Below, piece after piece: positions 1 to 11,789 of a DNA stretch of 35,824 bases; the stretch's first letter is position 1; the number at the start of each line of letters is the position of its first letter. Origin of the DNA: Chlorokybus atmophyticus (lineage: Eukaryota; Streptophyta; Chlorokybophyceae; Chlorokybales; Chlorokybaceae); NCBI GenBank assembly GCA_009103225.1, contig RHPI01003009.1, positions 394,164 through 429,987 of the forward strand, read 5' to 3'. The translations under genes were made by a program, and so were the position numbers. Under the pieces are notes generated by a model that had not been told where the DNA came from, made no database searches, and saw only the letters and a program-made list of their open reading frames with translations.

Positions 1-764
1 GGGGGGAGATTGTGTAAAACTGGCTGAAGTGCAAGCAGTAATTTGCCAATTGTTGGCATCCATATCGCGTGCAAGGCACTTGCTGACAATCGTCACAAGC
101 TCGCTCTGAGGGCTGCAACATGCAAGTACCGCCATGCAAATTGCTATCAGTAGTCGTGAATGAAGTATGCCCACTGCATTGCATTACAACATAAATGCAA
201 TGCAGACGCAACATGCATCTGGATAGTACTGTATATTGGATACCCCCATCACATGCCAACATCATGAGCGTGTCAAAGCTCGGAAGCCCTTCCCCACGTA
301 CCTGTGCAGGAGCATATCGCGAGCCAGCTGGTCGTTCCCTTCCAGGCAGCCTTCGCCTCAACGACAGGAGTTCATCTCGTCTGCTGGACACGGAGGACGT
401 CAATTGACACCTAGAGCTGCCATCTGGCCTCAGCAAACACCTTGCCCTCAATGCGCCTGAAGCTGCTGCAGCCTGGCGGTAGCAGCCCACAACTGGCGCA
501 GCCGCAGGCGCAGCACGCAATTGCAGCGCCACAGCAGCCATCCCAATAAGTTGTATCCACAAATATTGCACTAGATAGCTCTGAATCCCTCGGCACCGAC
601 ACCGCGGACTCCAACGACCACGCCGCGGCCGCCGCCGCCGCCACCGGTGCCAGCGGGGTGTGAGCAGATAAGACCAAGTTGATCCGAACCGGGTCGGAAA
701 CTACAATCTGTAGTCCCGAACGCTTCGCGATCGCGCAAACTGGGTCTCCAGCCCTAATTCTCCA

Positions 765-773
765 AAACCCTAA
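765..773 (+). promoter_or_regulatory. Telo-box upstream of the FtsHi gene
   Basis: The sequence AAACCCTAA, with a second CCCTAA at 752-757, lies about 165 bases upstream of the chosen start codon. In plants this element is typical of promoters and leaders of genes for translation and organelle biogenesis. A second copy (AAACCCTAG) lies at the head of the RRM gene in this window. Confidence 0.5.
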
Positions 774-791
774 TCTGGGTCATTGCTCCGC

Positions 792-863
792 ATGTGGGCG
801 GCGGCGGCGGCGGTGTCGGTGACGGCGGCAAGCGTGTGCATGGCCGTCACCTTGGACGCATGA
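792..863 (+). other. Possible upstream ORF in the FtsHi leader
   Basis: ATG at 792 opens a 23-codon, Ala/Val-rich frame that stops at 861-863, before the main ATG at 937 and out of frame with it. If transcription starts upstream of 792, this would be a translated leader ORF. It could equally be chance in a GCG-repeat leader. Confidence 0.3.
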
Positions 864-936
864 GGGTTGCACGATTGAGTTGTATGTTACACTAGAAATG
901 GCTTGTGGGCGGTGATTGGGAGCGTCAACAGCAGCC

Positions 937-3900
937 ATGCTGCGGGTGCACACCCTGCCGGCGACGGCATTGTCCTCGCGTGTTGCCCCGCCGCATGCGT
1001 GCTTGGGCCGGCAGCGGCATCATGGTCGTCCGTGTCGTCCGCATAGGCTTCTTTGCAGGCCAGCCACTTCTTGCTGTCACAGTCAACAGTCTGCCTCTAC
1101 ATCACGGGACAGTGACTGCAGTGATGAGAGGCGGGAAGAAGGTTGGACTACAGGCGCTGAGGGGCTTGGCATGATGGCAGCGGCGGCAGTCACCGTCAAG
1201 TCCAGGAACATTGTGGAGAAGTTGCTAGATAGAAGGCCTCATGTTGACGGCCCCATGAATTACGCCCGCATGATTGAGTTCTTGCAGACGAAAAGCATTA
1301 CCCGGGTGGACTTGTATGACAACGGCAAGGTTGCTATTGGTACGTACTCGACAGATCGTCTAGATTATGGCGGTGCTTGCTGAGCATTGCGCATTTGCTT
1401 GGTATGCTTGCCCATCTGTTATATGCATGGCCATATATATTTGTGTGCACAGGCTGGGTTGTATGATGTGGTGCTAACATTATGTCATGCATGTGCATTC
1501 TGTGACAGCATGCTCTCATCATACACAGCCCTACACACAGATGTGTAGCTTTGCTGTTGGTGTTATCGCCGTATGTCAGCAGGCAGTAGAAGTTCGTTTG
1601 TTGCTGTTAGAGTTTCTTCCTGTTAGAGGTTTCTTTGTAACCTCTCACTACGTTTATTACCCCATATGGGGCACTCCGTCGTCTACTAACCTGAAACCGT
1701 TTGCTCTGCCAAGCTATGGTTCAGCTTGCGCGCGTACATATGCATTGCAACCAGCCCTTTGGCAGTGACTTTGACACTGTGAGTGCTGCGCAGTTGAAGT
1801 CCCCCTCAGTTTTGACGAGGAAGAGGGTAAGATACCGGAGGTGCAGCGATGGCAAGTTGAGCTGCCTGGAGACGGGCAGGAGTTTTTGTTCCCGACAATG
1901 CATGCATGTGAGACACAGGTGAGGAGAGTGGCTTTGGCGTGTATATACAACATAATTGCGCATCATCAGGGTGGCTAACTTGCAGTTCTCCTGCAGATCG
2001 TGGTACACAACGACCCCTCATTGCCGCCGTATTTTAGGGAGGCAGTGGGTGCCATATTCCCTATTGTTGCGTTGCTCGGTATTCAGCGTCTCATCACCTG
2101 GTACTTTAACTATAAGGCGCGGCTTGACCCTAAAAGCGCACGCGCCATAGCTGACAAGCTCGGCAAAAGCAAGTGAGTGGACAGTATGCAATCGCAGTCG
2201 TGCAGCGCAGGGTGATTATTGTGCACTCTGGTGTTGCTTAGCTAGTCCTTGTCTTATTCCATGCCCAACTTGTTCAGCTTGGTTGGTGCATCTGCAGGGC
2301 TCGTTTCATGGCGGATGCTAACACTGGAGTTACATTTAACGATGTGGCTGGCATTGATGTTGCCAAGAATGAGCTGCGTGAGGTTGTTAGGACGCTCAAG
2401 CATGACAAGACATACGAAGATCTTGGTGTGACACCACCGAAGGTTGGTTTCTGTTGCAGTAGCTCTCTTGCAATCCAAGTTGTGTCATAGTCTCATCGCC
2501 AACGCGCTTTCTTGCAGGGCATTTTGTTGTATGGCCCACCAGGCACAGGCAAAACGCATTTGGCGAAAGCTGTTGCAGCAGAGTCGGGACTACCATTCTT
2601 CTCCGCCAATGGCGCTGAGTTTGTTGAGATCTTTGTTGGTGTGGCGGCTGCACGTGTTCGAGATCTTTTTAGCAGGGCGAGGGCTGCAGAGCCATGTATC
2701 ATCTTTATTGATGAGATCGACTCGATTGGAAGAGCTCGAGGTGGTGCAACTGACCCTGGCAACTCTGAGCGCGAACAAGGTTGGCTTACATGACTGAAGG
2801 ATGACTGAAGGATACAAGGATACAGATGCTGATGTTGGCATGGCATTTGGTTGCAACAGTTGTTACTACTTCGTAACCAGTTTGCGCTGAACCAGAGCTG
2901 AACCCAACCTGCCTTTCTTAGGGCTAATGCAGCTTCTCGTGGAGATGGATGGGTTTGCAACAGACGACACCAATGTCTTGGTGATGGGAGCCACAAACCG
3001 ACCAGATGTTTTGGATGATGCACTGCTTAGAAAAGGACGCTTTGACAGGCGCATTGAGGTCGGCTTGCCGGACCGCAAAGGCAGATACGAGGTGTTAAAG
3101 GTTCGTAGTCCTTTGTTAATGTGCTGCGACACTTACAGAGAGACTATGTAGCATGCTGATTGGCTATGTCTGCAGGTACACTCGCGCAACAAGTTGTTTG
3201 GTAACGAGGAGGTGAAGCAGGAGCTTCTGCTGCATGCTGCCAAGAACACGCATGGTTTCACCGGTGCAGAGCTTGCAAACTTGATGAATGAAGCATCCAT
3301 CCTTGGAGTCAGGCGGAGAAAGGATCAGATAGACAAGTCAGAGATTGACTCTGCTATAGAGAAGGTTACGGAAGGTCTAAAGATGGCGCGCTACGATGAT
3401 GATCCGGTAAGAACGTCAGATGTGCTGAGTTGCAACATGCGCTCCTTTACTGGGCTTCAGTTGTCGACTTGCGTGCCAGTCCAAGGCAATATGTCTTGCA
3501 CATTGCTTGTCATCAGCCTGCAGGACATCATGCTAACTGTTATTCTGCAACAGGACTTGAAGTATCGCTTGGCCGTTATTGAAGCTGGCCGGGCTGTTGT
3601 TGCCACAGTCTTGCCTGGGCACGACCGAGTAAGGAAAATCTCTCTTGTCCCGCGCGGGCAGCAACGTTCTACGGTTGACTTTGAGGATGCTGACCGACCG
3701 TCTGGAGTCACCACAAAGGCCATGGTCCTGGACGAGCTGGTCAGTCTGCTTTCAGGGCGTGCAGCGGAGGAAGCTGTCTTTGGCAATCTGGGTGTCACGC
3801 TGGCAACTGCGGGTTATGTGGAGCTTGCTTCCATCCTAACCAATGAGATGGTGACCACCTACGGCTGGTCCAGTTTGGGCTTGTACACTTATGAGGACCC

Positions 3901-4558
3901 TCGCTTCATCACAAATGAGGTTTGTTCCAAAGTCTCGAGTCAGTGGCTGCAGTCATGCTCAGTGGCATCATGCTGAGAGCATCTGACAGTCATTTGCGTT
4001 CTGGGCACCTACCAACACATGCTACGTGTGCAGGTGCGGGATGACATTGACAGATTACGCAGGGAGTTTGCGCTCAACGCGTATGCAAAGGCTTTGCACA
4101 TTGTTCGGGAACATCGCGCAGCCATTGAGACACTGGCCAAAGAGTTAGTAGTCAAAGACACAATCTGGGGTGACCGCGTGCGCGAGATCATCTCGGGTGC
4201 ACCTGCGTCGCATGTCCCGCTGCCAGAAGATGAATTGGTTGTCCAGCCTGAAGGCCAGCATGGCGCCAACAATGGCAATGGCATTACAGGCGGGGTGCAG
4301 AGGGGAGGAACCGCAGCAAATGGCGTCACTGGCATACGAGTTGGCAGTGTGAGGTTTATATCTGGGGTTGGGTTTGCGACATTTGCGTCGCCAAAGTCGG
4401 GTACGGCCAAAGGCCGCAACAACGCGCGGAGGAAAGACAGTCACAACAACCACACAGGACGAGCAGATGGCAGTGTAGGTGCTGAGAGCGATAGTGATGG
4501 CTCTGTAGGTGCTGTGAGCTTTGACAGTGGCGTTGGCCATGCAACATGGCTTAGATAG
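937..4558 (+). CDS. FtsHi-type AAA ATPase, protease-inactive FtsH homologue (plastid)
   Basis: Nine exons: 937-1339, 1794-1918, 1997-2172, 2298-2442, 2518-2779, 2922-3100, 3176-3406, 3554-3919, 4034-4558. They join in frame to 803 residues with GT-AG introns. The first 80 or so residues are Arg/Ser/Ala-rich, like a plastid transit peptide. An FtsH N-terminal segment follows ([10 protein letters not shown]), then one membrane helix near 192-212. The AAA module is intact: Walker A GPPGTGKT (289-296), pore loop FVG (322-324), Walker B IDE (347-349), and a second region of homology with GRFDR. The peptidase part is dead: HExxH reads IEAGR (516-520), and the position of the third zinc-ligand Asp is Tyr595. 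Plant FtsHi proteins form a plastid envelope ATPase with FtsH12 linked to protein import; that role is inferred here, and I cannot assign an FtsHi number. The C-terminal 110 residues are a Gly/Ser/Asn-rich extension. The ATG at 937 is the first in the frame. Confidence 0.88.
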
Positions 4559-7086
4559 CGCTTACTATGTAAACTGTACTGCTTGCGAGCTCGTTTTTGC
4601 CCATCCATTGCATGCTCTGTTGCTGATCGACAAAGCATCTGCAGGATTGCAACATCTTTAGCAAGGATGCAACTGTGTGCATGCTGCTGTAGATACCAAG
4701 ATAATAATGGAGTTGTCATGCATGTCAAGCATGGTTTAACATGTAAATGGAAGGGAAGGGGAGAGGGGGAGTACAACTTTATGTACGCTATGCTATAATG
4801 CATACGAAGTCATTGCTTTTCTACCACGCACTTCTTGTACCTCTACGTGGCGTCATGTGCAAGGGGATCTTGGGATTCGCCGCCTATGGATAAAAGCCTT
4901 GGGACCAGTCAGCTTTGTGCCATATACTGCCAACAATCGCACTCACTAACAACTCACAACCACAACAGGACAACATACAGTCAATCTCTGCTTGCGACTA
5001 AGTGCTTATGCAACACATTGGTTTATGAACTCTTAACATACTACATACAATGTGAGGTGCCACTTTGCCGACATGCAGCTAGCAGTACACAAACCACTCA
5101 ACAATATCAAACAATAACCATAAATATGCATTTGCTTATGAATTTTGCTCAAGTACTTATTTGCTCAAGTACTTATTTTGCTCAAGTACTTAAGTACATG
5201 TATAAGCAACGTGTGAAGGGTTTGAGTGGAGTCAAGTGTCTATGTAAAACATCGGTAGATGAGATCATCATCAGTCATGTTAATTATTGGCATGACCGAT
5301 AATTGCAATCATTATGTTTCATGCTTGCTCATCACAACTGAGACACACTTTTACGACCACATCGTCATAGCTAATAATATGTGTACCATATGTACCAGTT
5401 ATTAACTAAAAAGGCACTCACTATTACGTCGGGCATTTCCATTAAGCCATAAAAGCAAAAGGCGCTTACATGTTGCGGCTTTTTTGGGACTTTAAGTTAT
5501 TGAAGCCCTCGGGGAAGGGGCTATTGTAACACTCACATACTTAATGGTTTGTGACACATGGTGCATTCAACAGTGCACACTGCAAATAGTATGCGAAGAC
5601 ATATTGCGTTCGCTTATGATGCTTTTACTGTGCATATTTGTGCATAACAAGCACATTTCGAAGATCGATATCAAACGCACTATTTGTAATGGAAATTGGG
5701 GTAGGCTCATGCACATAAGCTGTGGCAAACCACTTACAAGACTTAGAAATGAGGCAGAGATATCCGAGGTAGGCAGAGGCAGCGATGACTTGCTTGCTGA
5801 TAAAAACTTATGTAAGAATATTATGCAGCAATAGCATGCGGCAGTAATTGTTAGCTAATTGCAAAAGTGTGAGATCTACCCCAATCAGCTTCATTTATAC
5901 GACACTTATTGCTGGTTTTATTGTGTTGGTTTCATGCCGCGGACTATGACAGCCATCTCAGATTTAACATATCAATAAAAATACTTTATGCTTATTTCAA
6001 CACATACCAGTATATATGAGTTAATTTAAGTCATTTATGCTGCATTTTGTCAATACCCTTGTCTTGATTTGACTTTTGTAAACGGGCATGTACCACGTAC
6101 ATAAATCAGCCTTGGTTAATTATATACATAATGTGAGCCACAATTTGCACTGTGTGAGTCACACGGTACAATGGTGGCTCGCAAGTTGTTCGCCATCAAC
6201 TCAATGGCACTTGGCTCACGCAATAAGAGCCACAATAATATGCACCCCGTGCCTGCCTGCCTGCCTGCCTCTGCCTCTGCTGTGTGGTCCACAGGTCGGT
6301 TATGATACCTCTTGATCCCACCCCATCACCGCCCACTGCTCACTACCCACTGCACTGCACATAGCAGCACTTGAAAGCACTAGCTGAGTAGTCTTGGGTT
6401 CCGGAGGGGGGGGATCATTATGTGCGTGGTGTCGGTTACTTGCCTGCGTTGGCTGCATGTGTTGCCTGCTAGTGACTGTTCAGTGTGTTGCGTGCTCAGC
6501 AATGCATGACTGCATGATGTGCCGATTGATTTCTACCCTGTGCACAGTGGTGGCTCGCAACTTTTTCGCCGTCAAGTCATGTTGCTTGGTTCAGTTGCTG
6601 ACTTCGATCAGCGAAACCGCAAACCGAAACGCGCATTTTCCACAATTTGATTCAAACTGGTCGTTCCCCGCACGAAATTCAAACTCGCCTGCAAACGGTC
6701 GGCCTTGTGTTTGGCGCCGTAAGACGGGCGGCGGCGGCGGGCGCGGGCGATGGCGATGGCGATGGCGCTCGACGCCTGACGAGTGTTGGAGGTGGTTAGA
6801 GAGGGTTAGGGCCGTGGAGTGAAGGAGCCTTGCGACGGCTGTTTGCATCTGCTTGCCGACAGCGCCAGCCTGCTTGCTTGCCTGTAAGCAAGTCCAGCAT
6901 GCTAGCACACACCCTAGCATGCGTGTGCGTGTGTGTTCGCGCCCTTTCTTGCATGCTTGTGCTAGGCAGGCTGTGAAGTTGTCCAGATCATGCACAAGCA
7001 CAATGCCATGGTGTGTGCCTTTCTTGCTTTCTCCTCCTCTTGGCTGAACAGCTTGTTGATGGCGTACTATGCAGCCCGGTGTGTAG
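4559..7086. other. AT-rich intergenic spacer with small repeats and the leader of the next gene
   Basis: No supported gene. A TGTAA element at 4567-4571, just after the FtsHi stop, resembles the green-algal polyadenylation signal. The stretch 4800-6150 is AT-rich, and all of its frames look random. A threefold short repeat lies at 5144-5192, and a GCCT microsatellite at about 6251-6272. A diverged pair of about 40-base copies lies at 6172-6215 and 6549-6592. The stretch 6600-6800 is GC-rich with GGCGAT/GGCGGC runs and probably contains the promoter and leader of the gene starting at 7087. Confidence 0.6.
5144..5192. repeat. Three tandem copies of a 16-17 bp unit
   Basis: The unit TTGCTCAAGTACTTA occurs three times in succession. 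It contains the palindromic core AAGTACTT, so each copy can also pair with itself. It lies in AT-rich spacer and no function is evident. Confidence 0.8.
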
Positions 7087-10000
7087 ATGGCTGCGCACAA
7101 CCCTGCGCACAGAAACCCTTGCGAGGACAGCGCCTTTGTGGCTTGCATTCCCACAGTGAGGGCGAACGAGATGGACTGCTACAGCGGCCCCATGGCCGAC
7201 CGCCTCAGGAAGCTGTCTTACCCGGCTGAGAGCCACCTCACAGCTGAGGCTGCTCTTGCACGCATTACACCATCAAAGGCCAACACTGCAACCACTGCTG
7301 CCACTGCTGCACCAGCAGCTTCGTCTTCAACATCTTCTGCTCCTGCTGCTGGACCAGCTGGCAAAGCCCAAGCAGCTAAGCCCAAAAGCAAGCAGCTGTC
7401 TCCTCAGCGCAAGAGAGCAGTCATCAAGAAGCGAACGGCTTTTGGCCTGCCGGCTGTGGTTGCTTTCCTGCAAAGGCAGCCTGTTAAGACAGCGTCCATT
7501 GCTGTGGCCACCGCTCTCTCTGCTTGGGCGCTTGCATCCTACGTCAGCCATCGTGCACGCCAACGAAGTCAATCAGCCTCAAAACTTGGTGCAGTTGAAG
7601 CTGAAGAGACAAACTCCGAGCCTGAGCAGGTATGTGTACTACACGCATGCATGTACCTGTGTGAGAGCATGGGCACAAGTGTGTGCGTGTGTACCGACAT
7701 GCGTGTGGTCGTTTTGCCCATCAACTCACGGCCAACCCAGCTTGTTACTTGTATGGTCAGGTTGAGCATGCTGTTGAGCACGCATCTGACTCGGAAGATG
7801 CGGTGCTGATTTCCGACGCTGAGTGCGATGCCCCTGCGAGTGCCGAGGAGGTGCAAGGCAATGAGCAGGTCGCCGTGAGCACGGTGTCCGTGGAGGAGTC
7901 GAATGTGGTTGCAGTTACAGATGAAGAAGATGAAGCGGTCGCAGCGGATGCCAGCAGCCGCGAGTCGCCGCAGAACAGCAAGAACAACAACAAACCGGTG
8001 TCGGATACGCCAAGAAGACACATTCTGAGTCTCATTGGCAAAGCGTCATCATATGAGGTTGGTTAGTTGATGGTGTGAGGGTTTTCAATGCACATTAACA
8101 TGTATGTGCGTGTTTGAGTGTCTGCTTGTGTTTGAGCTCATCAAAGGCTTATGTTGTACAGGAAAACGAACTTGCAGAGAGACTGTTCCAGGCAAAGGTG
8201 TGTGCATGCAACAATGAGGAGTTGCCTGCACGTATATTATTATGCACGCAGTAAGTCTACTCACAGTGTGTATAACCAATGCAAGCATCACTGGTTGTGC
8301 AGGTGGAGGCACTGCGACTGTTGCGTGACGAGATAGCGGCTGCAGTGGAACAGCTGGCAACGATGTTGCCGCCGGTGCGTGCATCTGCACTCATCACGTT
8401 GGCTTGTTGTTTCTGCGTGCACCAAGCGCTTAACACCATGTCTCGTGTCTAGGGTGCGCTGCGCCCGGCAGTTGTCCGCCTACGACAGATCTACAAGGCT
8501 GTGGCTGCCAACTGGAACGTCCCAACAGACCATCAGGTAAAAAGGGTTATGCTGGCATCGAGTGCCACAAGTGACAGTATGCACAGTGTGCATTCTTCAC
8601 AGTACTTCAACTGTCGTTGCATAAGTCATAGGTGATGTGATAGCCAACAAGCATTGTGCAGCCAGTAGGTAGAAACAATCAGACCTGTGCCAAGGAGCTG
8701 AAGTGAGGGAAGCCTCTCTCTTACGTTGGCATCTGCGTGAATGCTTAGGTCTGTCCAAGCCCAGCGCCAGATGTGATGGGCACGACTCCCCTGCGGCTCG
8801 TGCCCATCCCATTCACGATGGCTGAGGAGCCAGAGGAGGAGGGAGAGGAGGACAAGTGCCGGGAAGAGGCGAACGCCAACCAGCTGCATCGGTCAAAACA
8901 CACGACCAGCGCATCACCTGGGACCGTCGCCACAGTCAATGCGGTCACCGAGCGCCTGTTGGAAGAGTTTGAGATCGCAGCTTCTCAGGTACGAACACTA
9001 CTTGATGACACGAACGCACATGCGTGCGTGTTGATGGCGGGCGTGTGTATACAAGCATGCGCCTGTTGGTGCGGGTGTGTTGCACACGCGCACGTGTTTG
9101 TGTGCATGTGTCAATGTTTGCATCCATGCTCAGGTTGCCAAGATGGAGGCGCAGATCTCTCAGTTGCAGACTGAGGTCCAGACCCGCCAGGCAACGCTGC
9201 GCAAACTGGAGGAGACTTTGGCTGAAGAGCAGGCCAAGCGGGTACAACACTTTGCCTTCAACATAGGCTTTGCTGCCGTATGCGCGCAACATGCACCCAA
9301 CACCTATTGCTTAGCTCATTCACCTTTATGTGCAGGAGCAAGCGGAGCAGCTGTGCACAGAGCAGCACGCGGTGTTGCGTGAGCTCATGCAGAGCGCCAG
9401 CAGCGGCGGTAGTGGCAGCAGTGACGACAGCGTGCTGTATGGCTCACGGTGCCCGCCGACCACACCCGTGGAAGCCTTCAGCACAGCAGAGACGGCGGGC
9501 TCCAACGCTACCAGCTCTGTTGGGGTACGCATCACACATTGCCAACTTTGATCGCATGGTTGCAATTAAACACATTTTGGCTGCTTACACACTGAGGAAC
9601 AACAGTACCAATAACAATAACAACAACGACATCATCAACACCAAATACAACATCAGCAGCAGCAGCAACAACAACAACAACAACCACAACTTGTGCGCAG
9701 GAGAAGGAGCTGCAGTCTCTGTGCAAGGAGTTGGTGGATTTTGCGCAGAGGAGGGCGCAGTACCTGCAGAGGGCGCACTCGCAGACGGCGAGTCCTCAAG
9801 CTTCCCATGTGGGGCCGGAGGTCACGCCGCTGTCTCTGCGCAATGGCAACACCAGCCGGCAGCCGTTCCACAGCGCGCAGAGCAATAACAACAACCATGA
9901 CCACCACAACAACAACACTGCCAACAACAACGGCAACAGCCGAGCCACTTTGGGGCAACTGGCTCTGCGCGTGTCGCTTGACTCGTCCCTCGCCGCACCC

Positions 10001-10582
10001 GAAGTCACCCGCAGCACGGACACGTTTGTAAGAGATGTTGCTGCCCACAACAACAGCAACAACAACAGCAGCAGCAACAAGAACAAGGTCCAGGACCTCT
10101 GTCGCATGTTTCAGGACATGTCCAGTGGAAGTGGTGGTGGCGGCTCGTCGACATATTGGAGACGCAAAGCCAATGCTGCTGGTGTCACGCACGTGCAACC
10201 GGACTCGACCGTGCGACGCACATGGGGAGACTCTCTCTCGCTCCACTTGCGCACCGCTCACGCCCATGCTCACGACAACCATGACAACAACAAGCACAAT
10301 GACAACGTGCGTCTGAGTGCAGCTGAGCGGCCGGCATTGCAGGAGGCCAACAACACACACGGCAGCCATGGACACAACCGGCACATAGAGGGCGGGAGCA
10401 GCGGCAAAGACTATCGCCATCATCACCAACATCATCATGCAAGCAATGTTGGTGAGTCAAACAGAGATCATGCCAAAGCTGCAGCATCAGTGGAGCCTTC
10501 ACCGGTGAGCAAGCGCAGCCGCAGGGCAAAGAAGATCTACACTGACTTGACCAAAGAGAACTGGGCACGCACCTCCATGTAG
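7087..10582 (+). CDS. Unrecognised membrane-anchored coiled-coil protein with Asn/His-rich tail
   Basis: Nine exons: 7087-7629, 7761-8057, 8162-8197, 8303-8374, 8453-8536, 8749-8988, 9134-9241, 9336-9524, 9701-10582. All are in phase 0 with GT-AG introns and give 816 residues. A stop codon lies one codon upstream of the ATG. I do not recognise the family. What can be seen: an Ala/Ser/Pro-rich N-terminus, a basic stretch (KRAVIKKR), a hydrophobic segment at about 138-155 followed by Arg residues (one membrane helix, tail probably cytosolic), and a highly acidic region at about 190-265. Helical heptad-like segments lie at 425-485 (AKMEAQISQLQTEVQTRQ) and 524-550. A long low-complexity Asn/His/Ser tail ends in a basic RRAKKIYTDL motif. 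The length and layout suggest a tethering or scaffold protein, but that is inference only. Two very short exons (36 and 72 bases) rest on phase and splice signals alone. Confidence 0.68.
9599..10310 (+). repeat. AAC trinucleotide tracts spanning an intron and the last exon
   Basis: Interrupted AAC/CAA tracts lie in the intron at about 9599-9690, then in the last exon near 9885-9945, 10043-10090 and 10280-10310. In the exon they encode Asn runs broken by His and Ser. The same triplet type lies in a short intron of the neighbouring armadillo gene (about 12539-12572, opposite strand). Confidence 0.75.
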
Positions 10583-10775
10583 TAGTGGGCATGCTGACCG
10601 ACGTTGTTTACTTTATGGCTTTGCTTTCGGGGCCTCCCCAGCAGTTATATTTTGCTTATGACGTATTTCAATATGTACAGAAGTGTATGTGTCTTGTTTT
10701 GATGTGTGTCGGCATGCATACAGCATTCTGAGCAGCATCAGGCCAAGTGTTGTGTACAACTGTGTTATGGTGCAT

Positions 10776-11608
10776 TCAAGGCGTTTCTGGTGCTGTTGAG
10801 AACAGTGCATCGCTAACTGAGCTGCTTATCAAACACAGTGATATGATCTTCCCGAAAGCCTTCCTCCTCTCGGTGTCCTTGCCCTACCAGCCATAAACAG
10901 ATGAGATGGATAGTTACTACAATCAGGGCAAGGTGCATAGCAAAGTATGAAGCGTGCGTTATGTCAATGATGATACTGTGTGATGTTTCTGTGTGATGAG
11001 CGTTACCTGTGAGAGCTCTGGCCCGAGGATGTTAAGCAACGCACCCGCTGCACACACCTGCGCCTGAGACGAGTACAGGAGTTTGCTTGAGTGCGTCTTC
11101 AGAGCTCTAGATTGGGTTTGGGCATACGTTGGATACTTTGGTCTACATCGCATGTGCGGGCTACACTCACCTGCATGTCCGTCCCAACAAGCAACTCCGC
11201 GAGCGGCGGCACCGCATACAACTCTCTGATGATCATCCTGCTCGCCACCTAACACAAACCATCATTGTCATCAGTAACACCATCATCATCACCGTGCTTA
11301 TGATTCAAACCTCTCGGGACACGTTCTGGAGGGCGCCGGCAGCGGCGGCTTGCACCGCGGGATGGGCCGTGTCGCTCAGGAGGGAGACGAGCACGGGGAT
11401 GCCACTTTCTCCAGCACGCCTGGAGGATGACACAAGTATGTCAATGTGTGCGCGGATGCGTGCGTGTTAGCGCATGCATGCACGTGTGTGTGCATGAGTG
11501 TGCGGGCGCGCAAGCGTGTGTATGTGTTGGTGTGGCGTGTGCGACATATGGGTGCGTGTACATATGATTATAGAATGCGTGTTCATGTGTGTGTGCGCGC
11601 GCACACTC

Positions 11609-11698
<90 letters not shown>

Positions 11699-11746
11699 NN
11701 NNNNNNNNNNNNNNNNNNNNNNNNNNNNNNNNNNNNNNNNNNNNNN

Positions 11747-11789
<43 letters not shown>

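Larger units (their letters stand above)
1..936. other. 5' flank of the FtsHi gene with a possible last exon of an upstream gene
   Basis: No gene is supported with confidence. On the plus strand, around 463-548, a Pro/Gln/Ala-rich frame ends at a TAA (546-548) and could be the last exon of a gene lying to the left. A short Ala run follows near 620-660. The stretch 700-935 is GC-rich and carries a telo-box and a 23-codon upstream reading frame (ATG at 792, stop at 861-863), as expected of a promoter and leader. The first six bases are a G run at the window edge. Confidence 0.35.

Noticed and set aside
916-936. TTG at 916 as start of the FtsHi protein
   Set aside because: Nuclear genes rarely start at TTG, and an ATG follows in frame at 937.
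6591-7154. 187-codon minus-strand frame
   Set aside because: It overlaps the GC-rich leader and start of the plus-strand gene and has no splice or family support.
9653-10438. Long minus-strand frame of 261 codons with Val runs
   Set aside because: It is the shadow of AAC/ACC-rich exon sequence of the plus-strand gene; its composition only mirrors those repeats and there is no family resemblance.
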